64,000 nucleotides of DNA from contig NZ_CAPS01000018.1 in the NCBI RefSeq assembly GCF_000333955.1, positions 1-64,000 on the forward strand, written 5' to 3'. Within the stretch, counting starts at the first letter, position 1. Every line of letters begins with the position of its first letter. Below, piece after piece: positions 9,768 to 17,207 of this stretch. This stretch comes from Rhodococcus sp. AW25M09. GTDB lineage: Bacteria > Actinomycetota > Actinomycetes > Mycobacteriales > Mycobacteriaceae. The notes beneath the pieces are model-generated. The model saw nothing but the letters and a program-made list of their open reading frames with translations, was not told the DNA's origin and searched no databases. A program made the position numbers and the translations under genes.

Positions 9768-9839
9768 TTCGATGTCGAATCATTTGACAACGAAAGACTA
9801 GGACAAGTGCTACCGTCTGTCAAACAGTTCGATGTCGAA
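9768..9839. promoter_or_regulatory. divergent promoter with two identical MarR-type operators
   Basis: The sequence TTCGATGTCGAA occurs twice (9768-9779 and 9828-9839) and is itself a near-palindrome. Between the copies lie facing -35 hexamers: TTGACA at 9784-9789 for the forward side and TGTCAA at 9818-9823, which reads TTGACA on the minus strand. The minus-strand promoter is strong: TTGACA, 17-nt spacer, TAGTCT (9795-9800). The forward -10 is less clear, around 9808-9813. Each operator lies just downstream of one promoter, so one dimer at each site could block both transcripts. This fits autoregulation by the neighbouring MarR protein and control of the biosynthetic operon. Confidence 0.75.
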
Positions 9840-9876
9840 ATATCGATCGCCATCCGCAGTGCGCAAGGAGAGTTCG

Positions 9877-10377
9877 TTGACCGACGCAGTCGATTCGTTT
9901 CTGGAGCAATGGAAACGAGAGCGGCCCGAGATGGAGGCATCACCCATGGGCATAGTCGGACGACTGTCCCGGACCTCGCGATTGGTCGAACACGAGATCC
10001 GCGGCTACTTCGCCGAGGAGAACATGGAGCCCTGGGAGTTCGACGTGCTGGCGACGCTGCGCAGGTCGGGGCCGCCCTACACTTTGACGCCGAAAGAACT
10101 GGTCGCCCGCACGATGGTCGGCTCGGCCGCGATGACCAACCGGGTGGACCGCCTCGTGACGAAGGGCCTCGTGACCCGCGAAACCGACCCCGCGAACCGG
10201 CGCAGCATTCTGATCACGCTGACCGTCGAGGGACACGACGTGGTCGAACGCGTCGTGGACGGCCATGTGGCCAATGCAGCCCGCCTGGTATCGGAGCTCG
10301 AACCCGACGAACGAACCGAGCTGGAACGGCTTCTACGAAAGTTGTTGATCTCCCTCGGCGACACCGGCGGTGCCTAA
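9877..10377 (+). CDS. MarR-family transcriptional regulator
   Basis: A 166-residue winged-helix MarR protein: dimerisation helices at both ends, a recognition region around TPKELVARTMVGSAAMTNRVDRL, and the wing motif RETDPANRRSILITLT. I chose the TTG start at 9877 because AAGGAG lies 6 nt upstream; the ATG at 9832 in the same frame lies inside the downstream operator copy and has no ribosome site. It is transcribed away from the biosynthetic operon. MarR proteins usually repress divergent genes and release DNA on binding a small phenolic or ring compound, so a cluster intermediate or product is a reasonable ligand. The ligand is not deducible from sequence. Confidence 0.88.
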   Translation: MTDAVDSFLEQWKRERPEMEASPMGIVGRLSRTSRLVEHEIRGYFAEENMEPWEFDVLATLRRSGPPYTLTPKELVARTMVGSAAMTNRVDRLVTKGLVTRETDPANRRSILITLTVEGHDVVERVVDGHVANAARLVSELEPDERTELERLLRKLLISLGDTGGA

Positions 10378-10481
10378 CCGCAGTTGATCACCCCAGATCG
10401 ACCAGCTCGACGCGTCCGCTTCCTGCCCTACGGCGTGAGCATCTGCGTCCTGGAGGACTGAATCGGGTGCACTGGACCGCT

Positions 10482-10891
10482 CTAGGCGCGGCTGTCTGCA
10501 CCGAATTCACACATGCTCGACGCCAGCGACTCTGCGAGGAAGGACTCGGGAACCGGCGGCAGTCCACCGATTTCTGCGCGGGTGGCTTCCGGGGTATCGG
10601 TCCAGTCGTAGGTGAGGGTCACGGTAGTGCCTTCGTCCGACGCCGCCAGGTTGTAGCGCCACCACCCGCGGCGTCGAGGAACATGTTGACCGCGAACACC
10701 TGCCCCATTGCGGTGATGGGATTCGCATCCACCGCCGCGCGCACCCAGTCGCCGGGTTCGGTGTCCTGATGTCGGTCGGGGTCGGTCAGAACAGCAAAGA
10801 TCTTCGCCGGGTCAGCGGCAAGCGTTCGACTCACGACGAGACACTCGCGGGTGATCGTTGTGCCGGAATTGTGTGGAGTGGGGTTGCTCAT
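10482..10891 (-). pseudogene. SRPBCC (polyketide cyclase/START-like) gene, internally deleted and frameshifted
   Basis: The first part (from ATG 10891) reads as a typical SRPBCC N terminus, with DPAKIFAVLTDPDRHQD and MGQVFAVNMFLD. It then loses frame near 10660. In another frame the C-terminal half continues as WRYNLAASDEGTTVTLTYDW and runs to a TAG at 10482-10484, ending PESFLAESLASSMCEFG. The middle strand region linking them, roughly 25-30 residues in intact relatives, is missing. So one deletion removed the centre and broke the frame. It lies 104 bp after the MarR stop and transcribes towards it. No function is expected. Confidence 0.8.
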
Positions 10892-10943
10892 GCAGATACA
10901 GACTGCTCCCGTGCTCGAATATCACCGGTCGCAGACGGCAAGG

Positions 10944-11087
10944 TCATCGAGAGAACGAATCATCGCCGCGGGGTGAGGCATTGACATGTCCATCGCCTTG
11001 GAGCGGAGCGGTCCCGACGAACCATATCGGCTGCCCCTGGATCCACGCCGTCAGCGAGTAGTCGATGCGCTCGAATATCTTCCCCAC
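10944..11087 (-). pseudogene. pyridoxamine 5'-phosphate oxidase-like gene, N-terminal fragment
   Basis: From a GTG at 11087 the minus strand reads VGKIFERIDYSLTAWIQGQ, then PIWFVGTAPLQGDGHVNASP, and stops at TGA 10944-10946 after about 47 residues. This matches the N terminus of the FMN-binding pyridoxamine-phosphate-oxidase-like family, whose members normally have 150-200 residues. The FMN-binding core and C terminus are absent. It is a remnant. The rest of the 10892-11200 interval shows no other coding signal that I can support. Confidence 0.7.
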
Positions 11088-11200
11088 CGTCGGAACCCCA
11101 GCATGGTCGACGCCCTTGTCTTCGATCGAATCGATATCGCTTCACGTCGTGTCGGTACCGTGGAATCGACACCCCCGAGAAGGCAAGGATCCTGCACCGA

Positions 11201-11659
11201 ATGACCTCGACACCAGCGCCGATCTCGATCCCGCTCGGGAAGACCGTGTTCGTTCAGGCACTTCGCTACACGGCGTTGTTCGATCAGAAGCCGTTCGCCG
11301 AGGCACTACTCATCTACACCGACAACGGCGCGTACAAGATCATGTCGCCGGGCGAGAATCACTACGGCAGCTACGTCTCCTACACCGACGTCGCCGACAG
11401 CCCGCAGCACGTGATCTTCCTGTCGTGGCCGTCCGAGGACTGGGACCGAAACGTCGCGTCGCACACCTTGACGTTCAATCCCGATTCCGCAGCGTTCACC
11501 CAGGTGCTAGTCCTGCCCGGCAACCCTGTGCCGCGCTCGCAGTACGGCTACGCGCTGCCCACTGCCGACCCAGAAAGCCTCGACATGACGGCATCCTGGG
11601 ATCAGGTTCGCGACACCTACGCCGCGACATTCGAGGAGCTACGCGCACTCGCAACGTGA
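11201..11659 (+). CDS. hypothetical protein
   Basis: A 152-residue soluble protein, beginning MTSTPAPISIPLGKTVFVQ, that I do not recognise. It has no signal peptide or membrane segment. It is rich in aromatic and beta-branched residues (YVSYTDVADSPQHVIFLSWP), suggesting a beta-rich fold, and contains no cysteine. It is intact although its three neighbours are decayed genes, which suggests either selection for it or recent arrival. It is convergent with the broken glycosyltransferase gene, 12 bp away. The ATG at 11201 has no strong ribosome site; the nearest purine run, AGAAGGCAAGG, is about 12-20 nt upstream. Confidence 0.55.
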   Translation: MTSTPAPISIPLGKTVFVQALRYTALFDQKPFAEALLIYTDNGAYKIMSPGENHYGSYVSYTDVADSPQHVIFLSWPSEDWDRNVASHTLTFNPDSAAFTQVLVLPGNPVPRSQYGYALPTADPESLDMTASWDQVRDTYAATFEELRALAT

Positions 11660-11671
11660 CCTACCGAGATG

Positions 11672-12681
11672 TCAGCGGCGGAACGCCTCGACCGCATCTG
11701 CCGCCTGTTCGACGCCGCCGTCTGCCCGCACCTCTGCGCTGATTGCCGCGGCCCGCGAAGACGATCCGCGAGCCTCGGCGACTGCGTCCAACAGGATCTT
11801 CGCCGTGATGTTCTCGAAGTCCAGATGCACTCCCACCCCGAGTTCGGCGAGCATCGCGGCGTTGCCGAATTGATCGACTGCCTGCGGTACGGCCACGGTC
11901 GGGACGCCGAACCACAGCGCCTCGGTGCAGCCACCCATTCCGGCGTGGGTGATGAACACCGTGGCCGCATCGAGCACGGTGAGTTGCGGAACATGTTCGT
12001 ATACTTTGATATTCGCGGGTAGCGCACCGAGCGCAGCAGGATCGACGCGTCGCCCGATGGACATCACCACGTGCCAGTCGGTGTTCGCGAACGTCTCGAT
12101 GCACAGTCGGTAGAACTCGGGTCGCTCGTTGTAGCCCGTACCGAAGGAGATGTACAGAATCGGCGCGTCGGGTGCCGTCCAGCTTCGGTCGTCGAGCCGA
12201 ACCGGGTCCAGGCACGGCCCGACGAACTGCACCGAATCCGGTACCCGATCCGCATTGGGCTGCATCACTTTCGGGATCAGCGACAGACAGTGCTGCGGGT
12301 AGGTGATCCAGTCCCAGGGATCGGCGTCGATGTCGTTGTCTCGCAACCAAGCCGTGTACGAAGCGTGGCATTGCAGGCCACCGGAGGACTCACGCATCGG
12401 CGTCAGTACATCGGAAAGATCCTCGGCGTATCCGTCCCACGCCACGTACGTCGGCGAGAGCTGCACGGCCGTCACCCCGTAGCGCACACCGAGGACGGGT
12501 CACCGTCGGGAAGTATCGAGAAGAACGGCACCACCTCCACGCCTGCAGGTTCCACCAGGTGCCGCAGAGAATCTCCGACGGCATAGGTGACGCGATGACC
12601 TCTACGCGCCAGCTCGGCAATGACGGCCAGTGATGGATAGATATGACTGGGGGCCGTCGTGCCGATCATGGCTATGTGCAT
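11672..12681 (-). pseudogene. MGT-family glycosyltransferase, deleted and frameshifted
   Basis: From ATG 12681 the N-terminal Rossmann start is clear (MHIAMIGTTAPSHIYPSLAV) but the frame stops at 12472 after 69 residues. A second frame beginning near 12487 carries the rest: QLSPTYVAWDGYAED, the donor-binding segment THAGMGGCTEALWFGVPTV and the C-terminal helices, ending at 11672. Relatives of the macrolide glycosyltransferase family have about 390-400 residues; the two parts together give about 335, so some 60-70 residues at the junction near 12480-12500 are lost as well as the frame. These enzymes glycosylate natural products, so loss may have removed a tailoring or detoxification step. Confidence 0.85.
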
Positions 12682-12714
12682 GGGCCCACCGTATGACGGA
12701 TGCCCAGCGCTGGG

Positions 12715-13029
12715 CTAGTGTATTTCGTTGGCGATCAGATCGAGCAGGCCCGGGAAGCGATCGTCGAGTTCGCGGCGGCGCAGTGTGACCTTGCGACTGT
12801 TGCCGCGATCGACCTGAAACACCAGACCTGCTTCTCGTAATACTCGAAAGTGATGTGTCAGAGTCGATTTGGTGACGCCCAGCTCGAACGACATACACGT
12901 TCGCTCGGCCCCGTCCTCGTCGCCGACAAGTTCGGTGACCACTTTGCGCCGCAACGGATCTGCCAACGCAGACATCACCGCACCGAGTTGCATTTCCTCG
13001 GGCTCCGGATGCCCGTTCTCGTCTGCCAT
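12715..13029 (-). CDS. ArsR-family transcriptional regulator
   Basis: A 104-residue winged-helix repressor: SALADPLRRKVVTELV (helix 1), the recognition helix FELGVTKSTLTHHFRVLREAGLV, and a beta wing QVDRGNSRKVTLRRREL. No CxC-type metal ligand is present in the recognition helix, so it is probably a non-metal member. It is divergent from the MFS gene with only 20 bp between the start codons, so the promoters of both must overlap the coding ends or this gap. It probably represses the MFS exporter and itself. Confidence 0.88.
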   Translation of the reverse strand: MADENGHPEPEEMQLGAVMSALADPLRRKVVTELVGDEDGAERTCMSFELGVTKSTLTHHFRVLREAGLVFQVDRGNSRKVTLRRRELDDRFPGLLDLIANEIH

Positions 13030-13049
13030 GAGCTCCTCCAGGGGGATTC

Positions 13050-14192
13050 ATGAGAGCAGTTCTGCCGGTCGTACTCGCAGCCCAATTCGTCGTACCGATG
13101 TCCATCTCGGGCACTGCCATCGCACTTCCGGTGATCGCAGCAGATCTCGGGTCTGATCCGACGCCGCTGCAGTGGGTCGTCAACGGCTTCAACGTCGCGT
13201 TCGCCCTGTTCACCGTCGTCTGGGGCGCGGTCTCGGATCGCATAGGCCACCGAACGTCGTTCCGCATCGGCGTACTGCTCACCGCCACCGCCAGCCTGGT
13301 CAGCGCCTTCGCACCGTCGCTGCTGTTGCTCGACGCGGCACGGGTGTTCGCAGGGATCGGTGCCGCTGCAGTCCTGGTGGGCTCGACGTCGATCCTCTCG
13401 CTACATTTTCAGGGGACCGAACGAGCCACGGCATTCGCCCTGTTCGGCACCGTGAACGGGCTCGGGCTCGCGCTCGGGCCCACCATCTCCGGATTGCTCA
13501 TCGCAGCGATCGACTGGCGCGGAGTGTTCGTCGCGCAGGCGCTCGTTCTCCTGGTCGCGGCCGTCGGCACTCTGACCCTGCCGGTTCTACGTGCACACTC
13601 CACCGCCGACCGACTCCTGGATTTCAGGCTGCTGCGCAACCGTCGATTCCTCGCGCTGTGCCTGGTACCGGTTGCCGGAGCCATCGGATTCGTCACCCTG
13701 CTCACCTACCTACCCGCCGCCCTGAGCGCCGTCGCGTCTCTGACTCCTGGACGGGCCGGGCTGTTCATGCTGGCGATGACCATCCCGGTTCTCATCGCCC
13801 CACTGACCGTCGCTCGGCTGAGCAGAATGTTCGACGCCGTCACCCCCACTCGCGTCATCCTCGCGAGCCTCGGCTGCCTCGTTGTCGGCAACCTCGGCAT
13901 GCTGGCCCTGCAACCCAGCGTCCCGCTCGCCGCCGTGGTGATCCCGATGATTCTGGTGGGGTTCGGGTTCGGGCTCCCCATCGGCTTGGTCGACGGCGAA
14001 GCCCTCGCGGCGGTTCCGCCGCACAGCAGCGGCACTGCCGCCGGGGTGCTCAACCTGTTCCGTATCGGCAGCGAAGCCCTCATGGTCGTGGCAGTCACCG
14101 TCACGACCGCAGCAATAATCGCGCTTTCCCGGACGGCACGATCCGACGTATCGTCTGCGAATGCCCTTCCTGCAACCGGTGACTCTCGCTGA
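13050..14192 (+). CDS. MFS transporter
   Basis: A 380-residue major facilitator protein with 11-12 predicted membrane helices. The loop-2/3 signature is WGAVSDRIGHRTSF, and the segment IDWRGVFVAQ fits the drug:H+ antiporter subgroup. It is shorter than the usual 400-450 residues but has no frame break. The ATG follows CAGGGGGATTC. It pairs with the divergent ArsR gene and overlaps the acetyltransferase gene by 32 bp, so the two are probably co-transcribed. Export of a drug-like compound is the likely role; the substrate is unknown. Confidence 0.85.
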   Translation: MRAVLPVVLAAQFVVPMSISGTAIALPVIAADLGSDPTPLQWVVNGFNVAFALFTVVWGAVSDRIGHRTSFRIGVLLTATASLVSAFAPSLLLLDAARVFAGIGAAAVLVGSTSILSLHFQGTERATAFALFGTVNGLGLALGPTISGLLIAAIDWRGVFVAQALVLLVAAVGTLTLPVLRAHSTADRLLDFRLLRNRRFLALCLVPVAGAIGFVTLLTYLPAALSAVASLTPGRAGLFMLAMTIPVLIAPLTVARLSRMFDAVTPTRVILASLGCLVVGNLGMLALQPSVPLAAVVIPMILVGFGFGLPIGLVDGEALAAVPPHSSGTAAGVLNLFRIGSEALMVVAVTVTTAAIIALSRTARSDVSSANALPATGDSR

Positions 14193-14748
14193 CGATCTCG
14201 TGACCCTGGAGCCGCTGAGCCCCGACCATCTCGAAGGACTGTCCGACGCTGCCCGCGACGGCGAGCTGTGGAACCTCTGGTACACCAGCGTGCCGAAGCC
14301 CGAAGACATGGCTGCCGAGATCGATCGCCGTCTCGGATTGCTCGAGGCGGGCACCATGCTTCCGTTCACACTGCGCCGCAACGACACCGGTCAGATCATC
14401 GGCGCGACGACGTTCTGCAACGTCGACTCGATCAACCGCCGCGTCGAGATCGGCTACACCTGGAATGCGCGCTCCGCGCACGGAACCGGCACCAACGCCG
14501 CGAGCAAACTGCTACTGCTGACGCATGCTTTCGAGACGCTGGGCTGCATCGCGGTCGAATTTCGCACCCACTGGATGAACCTGCAATCTCGGACAGCGAT
14601 CGCAAAGCTCGGGGCCAAGCAGGACGGGATTCTGCGCAATCATCAACGCATGTCCGACGGTTCGCTGCGCGACACCGTGGTGTTCTCGATCATAGAATCC
14701 GAATGGCCCGCCGTCCGCAACGAACTTCGCAGGCGTACCGCACGGTAG
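14161..14748 (+). CDS. GNAT-family N-acetyltransferase (RimJ/RimL type)
   Basis: A 195-residue acetyltransferase of the RimJ/RimL-like GNAT group. VTLEPLSPDHLEGLSDAA is the N-terminal strand/helix, EIGYTWNARSAHGTGTNAAS is the acetyl-CoA pyrophosphate loop, and ATTFCNVDSINRRVEIGYT the beta hairpin. Such proteins acetylate ribosomal protein N termini, other proteins or amine drugs. The start lies inside the MFS gene, implying translational coupling. Substrate unknown. Confidence 0.82.
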   Translation: MPFLQPVTLADDLVTLEPLSPDHLEGLSDAARDGELWNLWYTSVPKPEDMAAEIDRRLGLLEAGTMLPFTLRRNDTGQIIGATTFCNVDSINRRVEIGYTWNARSAHGTGTNAASKLLLLTHAFETLGCIAVEFRTHWMNLQSRTAIAKLGAKQDGILRNHQRMSDGSLRDTVVFSIIESEWPAVRNELRRRTAR

Positions 14749-14757
14749 GTTGACCCC

Positions 14758-17127
14758 ATGCGCGTGGATGGGCGGGACGTTCCCGTAACGGGAAACCTGC
14801 TTCAGCCGCTGGTGCGAAGAACCAGCGACATCATTCGGGTCGTGTCGGCGGTGGTACTGCTGGGCGTGGTCATCGCCGGTTCGCTGATCACCAGAAATCA
14901 GTGGGATGCGCTCGAGCAATCGGTATCGAACATCGTCGGCGTGCTCAGCCCCGACCAGTCCAACGCCGTCTACATCGTCTACGGCGTCGCCATCCTCGCG
15001 CTGCCCTTCGGAGTACTGATCGGCCTGATCGCCGGCCGCAAATGGAAGCTGCTCGCAGGCTACGCGGCAGCGGCCCTGGTGGCTGCCTTGGCGTTGTCGA
15101 TCACCGGCACCGGAATCTCCACTCCCGCCTGGCACCTCGACGTTCCCGATCGACTCGACACCTTCCTGTCGCAGTTCCTCGACGACTCCCGCTGGATCGC
15201 CATGTTGGCCGCGGCCCTGACGGTGTCCGGCCCCGGCCTGCCCGCGCGGTGGCGTCGAGCATGGTGGACGCTGTTGCTCGCGTTCGTGCCGATCCACCTG
15301 GTCGTCTCCACAGTCGTCCCCGCCCGCTCGATGCTCGGTCTGGCCGTCGGTTGGCTTGTCGGTGCCATCATCGTGTTGCTCGTCGGCACGCCGGCTCTCG
15401 AAGTTCCCCTCGACGCGGCGGTACGTCTGTTCCGCGGTCGCGGTGTCAGCGTCGAGAGCTTCACCGTCGTCCGTCCGGGCGGGCCGGGACCGCTGGTATT
15501 GGACGCACACACCCCCGACGGCGACATGGTGGTCGAGCTGTACGGGCAGAATCAGCGTAGCGGCGGCGCACTCCGACAGTTCTGGCGATGGATCACGCGG
15601 CGCGGCAGTGAAACTGCGCCACTGCACGCGTCAATGCGCCGAGCCGTCGAGCATCGGGCCCTGATGGCTCTGGCCATCCAGCAGTTGGGCGCGGCGGGCA
15701 GTCATCCACTGGCAGTTGCGGCGCTCGATCGAGGGTGGACCCTGTATGCGCACAGCCGGCCCCTCGGTGATCCGATCGAAGCAGAGCACGACGACGCCAC
15801 CCTCGTTGCTCTGTGGTCGGCTCTGAATATGCTGCACGAGAATCAGATCTCCCACGGTGACCTGCACCGGGGCGAACTCCGAATCCACGACGGCCGAGCG
15901 CTGTTCTGCGGTTTCGGCCTCGCGGAACTGGGGGCGTCCGATGCGCAGATGCAATCCGACGTGGCCCAGCTGTTACTTACCACGGCAGACCTTTTCGGCT
16001 CTCGGCGAGCGGTGTCCACCGCCCTCGATGTCCTTGGACTCGATGCCGTGGTTGCAGCATCGGGTCGATTGACCAAGTCCGCCATCCCATCTCGCGTTCG
16101 TCAATCGGTTCCCGACGCAGGCAAGACAATGAAAGCTGTGCGACTCGAGGTTCTCGACCAGACCGGTACCGCCAAGATCGAGGCCGAACAGGTCACTCGA
16201 TTCACCCGAAACCAGATCATCTCGCTCGTATTGTTGATCGGGTTGGTCTACGTCGCATATCCGTTCATCAGTGCGGTTCCGGCGTTCGTCACCGAACTCG
16301 GTTCGGTCGACTGGTGGTGGGCATTGCTCGGTTTGACGGTCTCGGCTCTGACGTACATCGGTGCCGGAGCGGCGTTGTGGGCGTGCGCGTTCGGCAAGGT
16401 GAGCTTCTGGAATCTGACGGTCATGCAGGTCGCCAACACTTTCGCGGCCACGACGACTCCCGCAGGTGTCGGCGGGCTGGCTCTGAGCGTGCGGTTCCTC
16501 CAAAAAGGTGGATTGGGCACGATTCGCGCGACGGCGGCTGTGGCACTGCAACAGTCGGTCCAAGTGATCACGCACGTGAGCCTGTTGATCTTCTTCAGTG
16601 TGGTCGCCGGCACCTCGTCGGGACTGTCGAACATGGTTCCCGGCAACACGGTGCTGTATCTGATCGCAGGCGCCGCCTTCGGTGTCGTCGGGACATTCAT
16701 GTTCGTACCGAAGTTGCGGCGCTGGCTGCGGGTCGCCGTCCGGCCGCAGATCAAAGAGGTCCTCACCGAACTGGGAGAGCTCGCTCGCGATCCGAAGCGC
16801 TTCTCGATCATCATCTTGGGTTGTGCGGCAACGACGTTGGGCGCGGCCCTCGCCTTGTGGGCGAGCATCGAGGCCTTCGGCGGCGGCACGACGTTCGTGA
16901 CGGTGACCGTCGTGACGATGATCGGCGGAACATTGGCTTCGGCGGCACCGACGCCCGGCGGTGTGGGCGCAGTGGAAGCCGCGCTCATCGGCGGCCTCGC
17001 CGCGTTCGGCCTACCTGCCTCGATCGCCGTGCCGTCGGTATTGCTCTATCGCGTTCTGACCTGCTGGCTACCGGTGTTTCTCGGGTGGCCCACCTTGCGT
17101 TGGCTCACCAAGCACAACATGGTCTGA
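14758..17127 (+). CDS. LPG synthase-type (YbhN/UPF0104) membrane protein with degenerate kinase domain
   Basis: A 789-residue membrane protein. Residues 25-215 form six or seven helices. About 230-430 is a protein-kinase-like domain with HGDLHRGEL at 366-374. The C-terminal part from about 485 has eight or so helices of the lysylphosphatidylglycerol-synthase transmembrane family (NTFAATTTPAGVGGLALSVRF and APTPGGVGAVEAAL are its hallmarks). In the kinase part the metal-binding Asn after HGD is Glu373 and the DFG aspartate is Gly385, so phosphotransfer is doubtful. It follows the acetyltransferase by 9 bp. The family moves or flips lipids; no aminoacyl-transferase domain is present, so it is not a full MprF. 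Function in detail unknown. Confidence 0.82.
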   Translation: MRVDGRDVPVTGNLLQPLVRRTSDIIRVVSAVVLLGVVIAGSLITRNQWDALEQSVSNIVGVLSPDQSNAVYIVYGVAILALPFGVLIGLIAGRKWKLLAGYAAAALVAALALSITGTGISTPAWHLDVPDRLDTFLSQFLDDSRWIAMLAAALTVSGPGLPARWRRAWWTLLLAFVPIHLVVSTVVPARSMLGLAVGWLVGAIIVLLVGTPALEVPLDAAVRLFRGRGVSVESFTVVRPGGPGPLVLDAHTPDGDMVVELYGQNQRSGGALRQFWRWITRRGSETAPLHASMRRAVEHRALMALAIQQLGAAGSHPLAVAALDRGWTLYAHSRPLGDPIEAEHDDATLVALWSALNMLHENQISHGDLHRGELRIHDGRALFCGFGLAELGASDAQMQSDVAQLLLTTADLFGSRRAVSTALDVLGLDAVVAASGRLTKSAIPSRVRQSVPDAGKTMKAVRLEVLDQTGTAKIEAEQVTRFTRNQIISLVLLIGLVYVAYPFISAVPAFVTELGSVDWWWALLGLTVSALTYIGAGAALWACAFGKVSFWNLTVMQVANTFAATTTPAGVGGLALSVRFLQKGGLGTIRATAAVALQQSVQVITHVSLLIFFSVVAGTSSGLSNMVPGNTVLYLIAGAAFGVVGTFMFVPKLRRWLRVAVRPQIKEVLTELGELARDPKRFSIIILGCAATTLGAALALWASIEAFGGGTTFVTVTVVTMIGGTLASAAPTPGGVGAVEAALIGGLAAFGLPASIAVPSVLLYRVLTCWLPVFLGWPTLRWLTKHNMV

Positions 17128-17132
17128 TTCAT

Positions 17133-17151
17133 CTTCGGAGATGCGCCGAAG
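17133..17151 (+). terminator. candidate hairpin terminator
   Basis: Arms CTTCGG and CCGAAG with a 7-nt loop, 5 nt after the stop of the LPG-synthase-like gene. There is no T-run, as is common for weak intrinsic terminators in high-GC actinobacteria. Confidence 0.35.
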
Positions 17152-17207
17152 CTGCGGGTGCTAGCGTTTACCCAGGGTGGGGGGCTCAGCAGAGGGAGGG
17201 CGTCGCC

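Noticed and set aside
9828-9876. ATG 9832 as MarR start
   Set aside because: It lies inside the repeated operator and has no ribosome site, while TTG 9877 has AAGGAG at correct spacing.
16314-17207. Long N-terminal extension of the GGDEF-EAL frame
   Set aside because: It runs out of frame through the LPG-synthase-like gene and is Arg-rich; the protein family begins just before the first membrane helix.
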